64,000 bases of DNA from Hymenobacter siberiensis. GTDB lineage: Bacteria; Bacteroidota; Bacteroidia; Cytophagales; Hymenobacteraceae. The position numbers and the translations under genes were made by a program. Position 1 is the stretch's first letter. Every line of letters starts with the position of its first letter. The stretch covers positions 2,542,001-2,606,000 of the forward strand of contig NZ_JAHLZZ010000001.1 of assembly GCF_018967845.1 (NCBI RefSeq), given 5' to 3'. Below are positions 17,862 to 26,722 of this stretch, in pieces. The notes beneath the pieces are model-generated. The model ran no database searches and was not told the DNA's origin. It saw only the letters and a list, made by a program, of their open reading frames with translations.

Positions 17862-17893
17862 AAAGGCCCGCGTCCATCGACGCGGGCCTTTTT
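17862..17893. terminator. Convergent terminator
   Basis: A 13-bp perfect stem AAAGGCCCGCGTC (17862-17874) / GACGCGGGCCTTT (17879-17891) followed by TT, placed between the TonB receptor (+) and xdhC (-). Confidence 0.8.
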
Positions 17894-17922
17894 AGTGGAA
17901 TAGGCGATGCTGGTAATCGAGG

Positions 17923-19077
17923 TTAACCAGCCGCACCGGCCGCCGAGGCCATCAGCGGTACCAGCGGGGCATGCACCGTACCGACCCGCTCGCGCAGCGG
18001 CCGGCCGTTGCGCTGGTGGCGTTGGGCCTGAATTTCGGCCACGATGGCCAGGGCTATTTCTTCGGGCGTTTCGCTGCCCAAATCGAGGCCGATGGGGCTG
18101 TGCAGGCGGTTTTGCAGCAAATCGGCGGTTTCAGCTGCAGGCAATTCCATCTCTTCCAGCAGCCGGCCGGCTTTGGCGCGGGGCCCCAGCAGGCCGATGT
18201 AGGGCGCGGCCGTGGGCAGCAGGGTTTGCAGCGCGGCCAAATCGTAGGCGTAGTTGTGGCTGAGCAGAACGTGGTAAGCGCCCGCATCGGGCACCTGCGT
18301 TTCCAGCTCGCGCACGGGCACAATGCGAACCTCCGCCGCCTCCGGGAAACGGGCGGCCGTGGCCAGATTGGGGCGGCCATCCACCACCGTTATGTGCCAG
18401 CCGAGCGAGGCAGCCAGGTGAACCAGCGGCTGAGCGTCGTTGCCCGCGCCGTACACTACGAGGCGCAGCGGCGGCACCAGCACTTCCAGCAGCGCCCGCA
18501 CCGGGCCGGCATCGGTTTCAATATCAAGTACCTGCGAAAGGCCCTGCGCCAGCGTGGCGCGGGCGGCCCCGGCCAGCGGGCCGGCCAGCATAGGGCTGCC
18601 GCGCAGCGCGCCGGCCGCCGAAAGCAGCACCCGCTGCCCCACCGCCGCCTTCAGGCCCGAAGTATCAGTTTCGAACACCGTGGCCAGCACCGCCGGCTCG
18701 GGGTGCTGGGCGAACCCGCGCAGCAGTTCCACGGGGTTGTCGGGCGCAGTAAAATCCAGCGGCTCCAGCAGGATGCGGACCACGCCCTGGCAGCCGGGGC
18801 CGAGGCCATGGCGCGGGTCGTCCTCGTCGCGGGTATCGTAGGTGACCAGCGCGGGCTGGCCCCGGAAAATGGCCTGACGGGCCCGCTGGCGGGCATCGCC
18901 CTCCAGGCAGCCGCCGCTGATGGCCCCGGTCAGCTCGCCGTCTTCGGTGACGAGCATGCGGGCGCCGGGGCGGCGGTAGGCCGAGCCCAGCACCTCGACC
19001 ACCGTGGCCAGGGCGCAGGGGCGGGCCTCGGCGCGGTGGCGGTCGTAGGCGAGGAGCAGGCGTTGCAGTTCGGTCAT
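17923..19077 (-). CDS. xdhC: XdhC/CoxI-family molybdenum-hydroxylase maturation factor
   Basis: 384 aa, with the two usual domains: an N-terminal XdhC/CoxI domain (ATVVEVLGSAYRRPGARMLV, ISGGCLEGD) and a C-terminal Rossmann-like domain (VVYGAGNDAQPLVHLAASLG, HNYAYDLAALQTLLP). XdhC proteins bind the molybdenum cofactor, help its sulfuration and insert it into xanthine-dehydrogenase-type enzymes. The only such enzyme in the window is the paoABC-like cluster 15-20 kb away, which is the likely client. Nothing in the immediate neighbourhood is related. Confidence 0.9.
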   Translation of the reverse strand: MTELQRLLLAYDRHRAEARPCALATVVEVLGSAYRRPGARMLVTEDGELTGAISGGCLEGDARQRARQAIFRGQPALVTYDTRDEDDPRHGLGPGCQGVVRILLEPLDFTAPDNPVELLRGFAQHPEPAVLATVFETDTSGLKAAVGQRVLLSAAGALRGSPMLAGPLAGAARATLAQGLSQVLDIETDAGPVRALLEVLVPPLRLVVYGAGNDAQPLVHLAASLGWHITVVDGRPNLATAARFPEAAEVRIVPVRELETQVPDAGAYHVLLSHNYAYDLAALQTLLPTAAPYIGLLGPRAKAGRLLEEMELPAAETADLLQNRLHSPIGLDLGSETPEEIALAIVAEIQAQRHQRNGRPLRERVGTVHAPLVPLMASAAGAAG

Positions 19078-19112
19078 GGGGCAGGCGTTGGCTGACGGAA
19101 ATACGCCCGGGA

Positions 19113-19430
19113 GTGGGGCGGGGTTATGATAACCCGGTATCGGTGGGGTGGTTTTGTGGCGGCCTTCAGCGGCACCGGGTTTTTAAGCTGTCAGACGAGA
19201 TGTTCGGCTACAGTTGGATAAATTGCCGCACCAACCATCGGGCGACCACGGAGACGGACCAGCATGAGGAGCTATCTGTCAATCCCACTAGGTCCTACCG
19301 TTCCAAAAGCCCGCTCCGGGTAACCGGGAAAGTCACCGATTGGCAGGGACACGCCCCCGAACAACTCAACGCCATGAAGGAGCACCTTGAGCGACTGAAG
19401 CAACTTGGGATTGAGGCGATTGAGTATTAA
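19113..19430 (+). CDS. Doubtful small ORF or gene remnant
   Basis: 105 codons open between xdhC and the IS copies. The last 40 residues (KVTDWQGHAPEQLNAMKEHL then ERLKQLGIEAIEY) look like real protein with a helical end, but the first 60 do not and no start or ribosome site stands out. I do not recognise a family. It may be the 3' remnant of a lost gene. The rest of 19078-19549 is AT-rich with nothing recognisable. Confidence 0.25.
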   Translation: MGRGYDNPVSVGWFCGGLQRHRVFKLSDEMFGYSWINCRTNHRATTETDQHEELSVNPTRSYRSKSPLRVTGKVTDWQGHAPEQLNAMKEHLERLKQLGIEAIEY

Positions 19431-19584
19431 CGAAGTTCGCGCAGCAGAAAATCAGTAGATTACCGCTAATAATTCGCTCTTAATACACATATTCTCATGG
19501 TAGGGGCGACTGTTTATCAATTAGTGCAAAAAATTTAAAATACACACAAATGTTTAGCAAGCAAATTGCCACTGCACTTATAGT

Positions 19585-20565
19585 AGACTTGTTGCGAAGT
19601 GAGTGAAGTGCGGAATTTTCGACAAACTGTACTTAAATTTAGAACATGAACTTTTCCGTAAAAAACCTCACTACTTCGCGTAAATGGCGTGCTGCCACGG
19701 GACTCACGGCGGAGCGTTTTGCGCAGCTTTTGGCGCATTTTAAGCAGGCGTATTTTCGGTTAAATGGAACAGATATGATTGAACGTGGGGCTTTTGCGCC
19801 GTATGAAGTAGTCCTTAAAACAGAAGAAGAATTACTGCTTTTCACCCTATTCAGCTTCAAAGCAAACTTGACGTATGATTTGTTGGGATTGGTCAGTGGG
19901 ATGGACGGTTCCAACGCGAAACGCAACCAGGAATTAGGCATTACGGTGCTCCAAGAAGCGCTGGAGCAAACCGGGCATGCGCCAAAGCGGGAATTTGCGA
20001 CAGTGGCCGAATTTGAAGCCTATTTTCAGGAACACGAGACGTTATTGGTCGATGGAACAGAGCAACGCAAGCAACGACCAGGAAATAAAGAGATGCAAAA
20101 AGACTACTATAGCGGTAAAAAAAAATACACGCCGTAAAAGAGATAGTTATTTCAACGACCATTCGCTGGATTGGTTTTATCAGCCGTTGTTACGGCGGAA
20201 GACACCACGACTACAGTGTGCTAAAAAGCATTTTACCAGTTGATAAAGAGTGGTTTAAAAAGTTCAAGGTGCGGTTGGACCTGGGGTTTTTGGGCTTCGC
20301 GAAAGACTACGTTTGCCGGAAAGTTTTTATTCCTATCAAAAAGCCGAAAGGGAAAGAACTCACCGATGAACAACGAGAAATAAATACAAAACAAGCAAGT
20401 GAACGAATTACCGTAGAGCATAGCATTGGCGGATTGAAACGTTATCGAATTTTGGAAGACCGATTACGTTTGCATAATTTGAACCTGTACAATGACGTGC
20501 TGGGAGTGTGTGCGGGCTTGTGGAATTTCAGCTTAAATCTGTGATTAATAGCTCGCAACAAGTCT
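19585..20565 (+). mobile_element. IS5-like element, copy 1 (981 bp)
   Basis: Ends are 13-bp perfect inverted repeats AGACTTGTTGCGA / TCGCAACAAGTCT. The target duplication is AGT (19582-19584 and 20566-20568). It is nearly identical to copy 3 at 30482 and close to copy 2, which starts 42 bp downstream. The transposase is in two overlapping frames. Confidence 0.92.
19646..20544 (+). CDS. IS5-like transposase, copy 1, two frames
   Basis: ORF A (163 codons) carries a helix-turn-helix N-terminus and the first catalytic Asp (LLVDGTEQRKQRPGN). It reaches a run of nine A at about 20118-20126 and stops soon after. The -1 frame continues as HAVKEIVISTTIRWIGFISR through VLKSILPVDKEWFKKF and ends TVEHSIGGLKRYRILEDRLR with the catalytic Glu. 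A -1 slip on the A run would give one protein of about 300 residues, typical of DDE_Tnp_4 transposases. This is probably a programmed frameshift as in other IS families. Confidence 0.8.
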
Positions 20566-20607
20566 AGTATTATTATCGGCTAATTTGGCGTATTGTCAGA
20601 ATATATT

Positions 20608-21587
20608 AGACTTGTTGCGAAGTGAGTGAAGTGCGGAATTTTCGACAAACTGTACTTAAATTTAGAACATGAACTTTTCCGTAAAAAACCTCACTACTTC
20701 GCGTAAATGGCGTGCTGCCACGGGACTCACGGCGGAGCGTTTTGCGCAGCTTTTGGCGCATTTTAAGCAGGCGTATTTTCGGTTGAATGGAACAGATATG
20801 ATTGAACGTGGGGCTTTTGCGCCGTATGAAGTAGTCCTTAAAACAGAAGAAGAATTACTGCTTTTCACCCTATTCAGCTTCAAAGGAAACTTGACGTATG
20901 ATTTGTTGGGATTGGTCAGTGGGATGGACGGTTCCAACGCGAAACGCAACCAGGAATTAGGCATTACGATGCTCCAAGAAGCGCTGGAGCAAACCGGGCA
21001 TGCGCCAAAGCGGGAATTTACGACAGTGGCCGAATTTGAAGCCTATTTTCAGGAACACGAGACGTTATTGGTCGATGGAACGGAGCAACGCAAGCAACGA
21101 CCAGGAAATAAAGAGATGCAAAAAGACTACTATAGCGGTAAAAAAAATGCACGCCGTAAAAGAGATAGTTATTTCAACGACCATTCGCTGGATTGGTTTT
21201 ATCAGCCGTTGTTACGGCGGAAGACACCACGACTACAGTGTGCTAAAAAGCATTTTACCAGTTGATAAAGAGTGGTTTAAAAAGTTCAAGGTGCGGTTGG
21301 ACCTGGGGTTTTTGGGCTTCGCGAAAGACTACGTTTGCCGGAAAGTTTTTATTCCTATCAAAAAGCCGAAAGGGAAAGAACTCACCGATGAACAACGAGA
21401 AATAAATACAAAACAAGCAAGTGAACGAATTACCGTAGAGCATAGCATTGGCGGATTGAAACGTTATCGAATTTTGGAAGACCGATTACGTTTGCATAAT
21501 TTGAACCTGTACAATGACGTGCTGGGAGTGTGTGCGGGCTTGTGGAATTTCAGCTTAAATCTTTGATTAATAGCTCGCAACAAGTCT
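20608..21587 (+). mobile_element. IS5-like element, copy 2 (980 bp)
   Basis: Same inverted repeats as copy 1; target duplication ATT (20605-20607 and 21588-21590). It differs from copies 1 and 3 at several positions and is one base shorter in the A run. Confidence 0.92.
20669..21566 (+). pseudogene. IS5-like transposase, copy 2, shortened A run
   Basis: The run here is eight A followed by TGC rather than nine A followed by TAC. ORF A therefore reads on in a non-coding frame for 198 codons, and the downstream DDE part lies in +1 rather than -1 relation. A -1 slip would not reach the correct frame, so this copy is probably inactive. All other parts match copies 1 and 3. Confidence 0.75.
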
Positions 21588-21753
21588 ATTAACAAACTGC
21601 CAACTTAACGAGTACATAGATAACCTAGATGGTTATGAGAAGCTGTATGGACAAGCCGGTGAAGCATTCTGTTTAATATTTAAGAAGAATGTAGGCTTAC
21701 CTTTCTAGTAGAGGAATTGAATATAAAGCGCATTCGCAAGCCCCAAAAACTGA

Positions 21754-21787
21754 AAACGCCCCGCAACGAATTCGTTGCGGGGCGTTT
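21754..21787. terminator. Terminator of the efflux operon
   Basis: Palindrome AAACGCCCCGCAACGAA / TTCGTTGCGGGGCGTTT (21754-21770 and 21771-21787), followed by CTCTAT. It lies 42 bp beyond the stop of the minus-strand efflux operon. Close relatives sit at 31769 and 34524. Confidence 0.75.
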
Positions 21788-21829
21788 CTCTATGCGGCAA
21801 TAGCTGCTTTAGCTACTTGCGGGGCCTGA

Positions 21830-23284
21830 TTACTTCCAGCCGCCGCCCAGGGCGCGGTACACGTTCACCGAGGCGTTGAGCTGCTGCATGCGGGTTTCGA
21901 TGAGGTCGAACTTCGATTCCAGGGCTTCGCGCTGGGTGAAGAGAACTTCTGTGTAGTCGGCGCGGGCGTAGCGGAAGAGGCTGTTGGAAATTTCCACCGA
22001 CTGGTTGAGGGCTGCTACTTCCTTGGCTTTCGCGTCGTAGCTCTGGGCCAGGTTGCTGATGCCAGATACCTGGTTCGATACTTCGACGTAGGCGTTTAGC
22101 ACGGTCTTTTCGTAGCGGTACACGGCCTGCGTTTGCAGGGCGTTGGCGTTGTAGTAGAACGCCTTAATGCCGTTACGATTAAACAGCGGGCCGGCCAGGT
22201 CGGCACCCAGCGCGTAGAGCAACGACTGGGGCGAGGATACCAGCAGGCCAGGCGTGAAGGCCGCCAGGCCGACGCCGCCCGTGATGCCCAGCGAGGGGTA
22301 GAAGTTGGCGCGGGCCACCTGCACATCGATTTTAGCGGCCGTGAGCTGCTGCTCGGCCTGCCGGATATCGGGGCGGTTGGCCAGCAGCTGCGCGGGCGAG
22401 CCGGCCTGGATGGTCGCCGGCAGCCGGTCGTTGAACGACTGCGCGTTGCGTGCCACCGGTTGCGGGTAGCGGCCGGCCAGGTAGTTCAGCCGGTTCTCGG
22501 TTTCGACGATGCTTTGCTGAAGCTTGAACTGCAGGGCTTTGGTGTGCTGCACCTGGGCCTCGAAGCGTTTCACGGCCAGCTCGGTGGTGCGGGCCGATTC
22601 TTTCTGGAACTTCACCAGCTCCAGCGCATTGCTCTGGATGCCAATATTTTGCTGCACGATGGCCAGCTGATTGTCGTAGGCAAGTAACTCATAATACGAG
22701 TTAGCGATTTCGGCAATCAGGTTGGTCACCATGAAGTTTTTGCCCTCCACAGTGGCCAGGTAGCGGATGGCCGCGGCCTTCCTGGCGTTGCGCAGCTTGT
22801 GCCAGATATCGACCTCCCAGGTGGCAAACGCGCCCAACTGGAAGTTGGTGAGCGGGTCGGGCGTGCGGCGGCCTTCCTTGATGTCGATTTTCTCCTCAGT
22901 CGCGCCTTGCAGCGTGTATTTGCCCACTTTCTCCACATCGGCCCGGGCCCCGAGTCGCACGAAAGGTAAATACTCGCCCTGGCGGGCGCGGATTTCGTTT
23001 TTGGCAATCTCGATTTCCTGGAGCGTGATGTTCAGCTCCTGGTTGTTTTGCAGGGCGGTGCCAATCAGCGCCTGCAGGTTGGGGTCGGTGAAAAACTGCT
23101 TCCACTGCACGCTGGCCGTGTTGGCGCTGTCGAGGGAAGCGGCCGAGGTGGCGGTGGCAGTCGAATAGCTGGCCGGCACGTTGCGGCTTTCGTTCTTCAC
23201 CACTAGCTCGGGCGTTTTGCAGGCCCCCACGGCGAGGGCCAGGCTGGCCGCGCCGAGGCATTGATAAATTCGTTTTTTAAGCAT
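21830..23284 (-). CDS. TolC-like outer-membrane efflux lipoprotein
   Basis: 484 aa, full length for NodT/OprM-type outer-membrane factors. The N-terminus is a lipoprotein signal with Cys at SLALAVGACKTPEL. Two outer-membrane efflux protein repeats follow, with long helical stretches (for example the segment ending AQVQHTKALQFKLQQSIVET and the motif LLANRPDIRQAEQQLTAAKI). It forms the exit duct for the RND pump encoded upstream in the same direction. The gap to the RND gene (169 bp) contains a class C palindrome. Confidence 0.92.
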   Translation of the reverse strand: MLKKRIYQCLGAASLALAVGACKTPELVVKNESRNVPASYSTATATSAASLDSANTASVQWKQFFTDPNLQALIGTALQNNQELNITLQEIEIAKNEIRARQGEYLPFVRLGARADVEKVGKYTLQGATEEKIDIKEGRRTPDPLTNFQLGAFATWEVDIWHKLRNARKAAAIRYLATVEGKNFMVTNLIAEIANSYYELLAYDNQLAIVQQNIGIQSNALELVKFQKESARTTELAVKRFEAQVQHTKALQFKLQQSIVETENRLNYLAGRYPQPVARNAQSFNDRLPATIQAGSPAQLLANRPDIRQAEQQLTAAKIDVQVARANFYPSLGITGGVGLAAFTPGLLVSSPQSLLYALGADLAGPLFNRNGIKAFYYNANALQTQAVYRYEKTVLNAYVEVSNQVSGISNLAQSYDAKAKEVAALNQSVEISNSLFRYARADYTEVLFTQREALESKFDLIETRMQQLNASVNVYRALGGGWK

Positions 23285-23340
23285 ACTAGTGCGGTAAGCT
23301 TTAGCTTGCCGTGTTATTGCAAAGGGTTGGCATTATGCTA

Positions 23341-23430
23341 TGTAGGGGCGGGGCTTGCCCCCGCCCGGACGTTCGCGCAGTTTCAACGATTCCGTTCAAC
23401 GACCGGGCGGGGACAAGCCCCGCCCCTACA
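23341..23430. repeat. Class C G/C-rich palindrome
   Basis: Arms 23341-23368 and 23403-23430 (core GTAGGGGCGGGGCTTG) pair with one mismatch in 28. It lies in the gap between the RND pump gene and the outer-membrane factor gene. A related element is at 36854-36992. Confidence 0.9.
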
Positions 23431-23453
23431 TCGTTCAATCGGCACCGATGCCA

Positions 23454-26400
23454 CTAGGCGTAAGGCTCCATTTCCTCGAGCTTCACGCGGGGCTCTACAC
23501 CTTCGAGGATGGGCGACTCGTTTTCGTCGCGAATCAGCTTGCTGTCGCCAGCCAGCGTGCCGAAGAAGTAGTACAGGCCGGGGATGATTATTACCCCGAA
23601 CACCGTGCCGAACAGCATGCCGCCGAGCGCCGAGCTACCGATGGTGCGGTTGCCGATGGCCCCCGCGCCAGTGGCCACCACCAGCGGAATCAGGCCGGCG
23701 ATGAAGGCGAACGAAGTCATCAGAATCGGGCGGAATCGCACTTTGGCTCCTTCAATGGCCGCGTCGCGGACGGACATGCCTTCCTCGTGCTTCAGGGCCG
23801 CGAATTCCACGATAAGTACCGCGTTTTTACCCAGCAGACCTACCAGCATGACCAGGCCCACCTGGGCGTAGATATCGTTGGCCAGGCCAAACATTTTGAT
23901 GAACAGGAACGACCCGAACACCCCGGCCACCAGCGAGAAAATAACGGCCAGCGGCAGCAGGAAGCTTTCGTACTGCGCGGCCAGCACCAGGTACACAAAC
24001 ACCAGCACGACCAGGAAAATAACGGTCGATTCGTTGCCACGGCCCACTTCGTCTTTCGACAGGCCGCCCCAGTCGATGTCGTAGCCGTGGGGCAGGCCCT
24101 TGGCCACTTCCTGCACGGCTTTGAGGGCTTCGCCCGAGCTGTAGCCGGCAGCAGCGCCGCCCCGGATGGAGGCCGTGGTGTACATGTTGTAGCGGTTGAT
24201 TTCGTTGGCCCCCTGCGACTTCACGATTTTCATGAAGGCCGAGAATGGCACCATTTCGCCCTTGTCGTTTTTGGCCCACATGTTCAGGATGTCCTCCGGC
24301 AGCCGCCGGTATTCGGGCGAAGCCTGCACGTATACCTTAAAGAAGCGCTGGTACTTGATGAAGCCCAACTCGTAGGTCGAGCCCACCATGATGCTCAGTG
24401 TATTCATGGCGTTGCCGATGCTCACGCCTTTCTGCATGGCCAGCTCGTTGTCGATTTTCAGCTCGTACTGCGGGTATTCAGCCGAGAAGAAGGTGAACAG
24501 GCCGGCCAGCTCCTTGCGCTTTTTCAGCTGAACCATGAACTCATTGTTCACTTTTTCCAGCGCCTTGTAGTCGCCCGAGTTAGTTTTATCCAGCAATTGC
24601 AGCTGGAAACCGCCCGCCGCGCCGTAGCCTGGCACTGCCGGCGGCTCGAAGAATTCGATGGTTGCGCCGGGAATTTGCTTGGCCTTTTTCTCCAGGTTTT
24701 CCACGATTTCGGCAATTGATTCTTTGCGTTCCGACCACGGCTTCAAGTCGAGTAGCAGCGTACCGGCGTTCGAGCCCCGGCCTTCGGTCAGTACTTCGTA
24801 GCCGGCCAGCGAGGAGATGTTAGCCACGCCGGGAATGTCCTTGGCCAAGTCGGCCAGGCGCCGCGATACGGCGTTGGTTTGCTCCAGTGTGGTGCCGGGC
24901 GGCGTCTGCACAATGGCGTAAATCAGGCCCTGGTCTTCGCTCGGAATAAAGCCGGCCGGCAGCTTCGCCGCAATGGCCCAGATGCCAAGGCCGAAGGCAA
25001 TCAGCATCCCGAAGGTGATGAGCCGGTTGGCCACAATGCGCGACAGCAGGCCGGTGTAGGCATTGGTCAGCTTCTCAAAGCCCCGGTTGAACCAGTCGAA
25101 GAAGCGCTGCAAGGGCGTTTGCTTCTTGGGCTGGCCGTGGTGGTTTTTCAGAATCATGGCGCAGAGCACCGGCGTCAGCGTCAGGGCCACGATGCCCGAA
25201 ATCACAATGGCCGTGGCCATGGTAATGGAGAACTGGCGGTAGAAAATGCCCACCGGGCCGCTCATGAACGACACTGGGATGAACACGGCCGTCATCATGA
25301 TGGTGATGCCGATAATGGCTCCGCTGATTTCGCCAACTACCTGCTTGACTGCATTGTAAGGCGATAGATGGTCTTTTTCCATCTTGGCGTGCACGGCCTC
25401 AATCACCACAATGGCGTTATCGACCACGATACCGATGGAAAGCACCAGCGCAAACAGCGTAATCATGTTGATGGTGAGGCCAAACGCTTGCATGGCCATG
25501 AACGAGCCCACCAGCGACACCGGCACGGCTAGCGCCGGAATCAGCGTGGAGCGCCAGTCGCCGAGGAACAGGAACACCACCAGGGCCACCAGAATAAAGG
25601 CGTCGCGCAGGGTGTGAATCACGTTCTCAATCGAGGCGTCGAGGAAGTTCGACACGTCGTAGGTGATTTTGTAGTCCATGCCCGGCGGGAAGGTCTTTTT
25701 CAACTCTTCCAGCTTGCCTTTCACCTCTTTAATTACATCCGAAGCGTTCGAGCCGTAGGTCTGCTTCAGCACGATGGCCGCCGACGGGTACTGGTTCAGG
25801 TTGGAGTAGATGTCGTAGAATTCCGAGCCCAGCTCCACGTTGGCCACGTCTTTCAGGTGCAGGCTTTCCCCGTTGGGGTTGGCCTTGAGAATCACGTTTT
25901 TATACTCGTCTATTTCGTTGAAGCGGCCCTTGTAGCTGAGCACGTATTCCAGCGACTGCGCCTGCCCGCCATCGGAGCGGCCAATCCGGCCCGGCGAGCC
26001 AATTACGGATTGTTCATCCAGCGCCTTCATCACGTCATCGACGGAGATGTTGTAGGCCCGCATCCGGTCGGGCTTCAGCCAGATACGCATGGCGTACTGC
26101 CGGCTACCCAGAATGCTGGCCCGGCCGATGCCGCCCAGGCGCTGCAGCTCGGGTATCATGTTCACGCCGGCGTAGTTGAACAGGTACTTCATGTCCGTGT
26201 TCTTGTCTTTTGAGTACAAGTTCACGTACATCAGCATGTTAGGCACCACGCGGTTCACAATCACGCCCTCGCGCTGCACCAGTATCGGCAGGCGGTTGAG
26301 CACCTGCGCGATGCGGGTGTTCACGTTCACCACGGCCTGGTCGGGGTCGGTGCCCAGGTTGAAGACAATCTGAATGTTGGCCTCGCCGGCGCTCACGGCG

Positions 26401-26642
26401 TCGGAAGTCATGTACTTCATGCCCGGCACGCCGTTTACGGCCTGCTCCAGCGGAATCAGTACCGATTCAGTTAGCACCTTGGCGCTGGCCCCGGGGTAGG
26501 CCGCGCTCACCATCACGAGCGGCGGCGAAATCTCTGGAAACTGCGACGTGGGCAATTTCATAATAGCCAGCCCGCCCATCAGCAGGATGACAATTGAAAT
26601 AACAATGGCAAATACTGGCCTACGAATGAATTTACTAAACAT
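23454..26642 (-). CDS. RND multidrug efflux permease (HAE1 type)
   Basis: 1062 aa, standard for AcrB/MexB-type hydrophobe/amphiphile exporters. The start MFSKFIRRPVFAIVISIVIL is typical. The expected pattern of 12 transmembrane helices in two halves, each followed by a large periplasmic loop, is visible; the proton-relay region appears in LVLSIGIVVDNAIVVIEAVH. It exports drugs, detergents or bile-like compounds using the proton gradient. It lies in the middle of a three-gene minus-strand operon: adaptor, pump, outer-membrane factor. Substrates cannot be told from sequence, and no regulator is adjacent. Confidence 0.95.
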   Translation of the reverse strand: MFSKFIRRPVFAIVISIVILLMGGLAIMKLPTSQFPEISPPLVMVSAAYPGASAKVLTESVLIPLEQAVNGVPGMKYMTSDAVSAGEANIQIVFNLGTDPDQAVVNVNTRIAQVLNRLPILVQREGVIVNRVVPNMLMYVNLYSKDKNTDMKYLFNYAGVNMIPELQRLGGIGRASILGSRQYAMRIWLKPDRMRAYNISVDDVMKALDEQSVIGSPGRIGRSDGGQAQSLEYVLSYKGRFNEIDEYKNVILKANPNGESLHLKDVANVELGSEFYDIYSNLNQYPSAAIVLKQTYGSNASDVIKEVKGKLEELKKTFPPGMDYKITYDVSNFLDASIENVIHTLRDAFILVALVVFLFLGDWRSTLIPALAVPVSLVGSFMAMQAFGLTINMITLFALVLSIGIVVDNAIVVIEAVHAKMEKDHLSPYNAVKQVVGEISGAIIGITIMMTAVFIPVSFMSGPVGIFYRQFSITMATAIVISGIVALTLTPVLCAMILKNHHGQPKKQTPLQRFFDWFNRGFEKLTNAYTGLLSRIVANRLITFGMLIAFGLGIWAIAAKLPAGFIPSEDQGLIYAIVQTPPGTTLEQTNAVSRRLADLAKDIPGVANISSLAGYEVLTEGRGSNAGTLLLDLKPWSERKESIAEIVENLEKKAKQIPGATIEFFEPPAVPGYGAAGGFQLQLLDKTNSGDYKALEKVNNEFMVQLKKRKELAGLFTFFSAEYPQYELKIDNELAMQKGVSIGNAMNTLSIMVGSTYELGFIKYQRFFKVYVQASPEYRRLPEDILNMWAKNDKGEMVPFSAFMKIVKSQGANEINRYNMYTTASIRGGAAAGYSSGEALKAVQEVAKGLPHGYDIDWGGLSKDEVGRGNESTVIFLVVLVFVYLVLAAQYESFLLPLAVIFSLVAGVFGSFLFIKMFGLANDIYAQVGLVMLVGLLGKNAVLIVEFAALKHEEGMSVRDAAIEGAKVRFRPILMTSFAFIAGLIPLVVATGAGAIGNRTIGSSALGGMLFGTVFGVIIIPGLYYFFGTLAGDSKLIRDENESPILEGVEPRVKLEEMEPYA

Positions 26643-26685
26643 ATTCTGCTGGCTGGTTTGATAGTAGGAAAAGGCGTCGCCTGCT

Positions 26686-26716
26686 CCGGTCCGACCGCCC
26701 TAGGCGGTCCGACCGG
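26686..26716. repeat. Short palindrome between adaptor and pump genes
   Basis: Arms 26686-26699 (CCGGTCCGACCGCC) and 26703-26716 (GGCGGTCCGACCGG) pair with one mismatch around a 3-nt loop. It lies just after the adaptor gene stop. Confidence 0.6.
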
Positions 26717-26722
26717 CGGACG

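Larger units (their letters stand above)
19550..21708 (+). pseudogene. Small secreted protein gene split by two IS copies
   Basis: Removing both IS copies, each with one 3-bp target duplication, joins 19550-19584, 20569-20607 and 21591-21708 into one frame of 63 codons. It reads MFSKQIATALIVLLSANLAY, then CQNILTNCQLNEYIDNLDGY, then EKLYGQAGEAFCLIFKKNVG, LPF, ending TAG at 21706. It starts with a typical export signal. The gene is AT-rich compared with its surroundings. The family is not recognised. Both insertions fall in or just after the signal-peptide codons, so no product can be made now. Confidence 0.7.

Noticed and set aside
20158..21566. Two tandem IS copies as a composite transposon
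   Set aside because: Only 42 bp lies between the copies, and each has its own 3-bp duplication, so they inserted independently and carry no cargo.
23355..24719. 454-codon plus-strand frame over the RND gene
   Set aside because: Antisense to conserved RND sequence and starting within a palindromic repeat; no family match in its composition.
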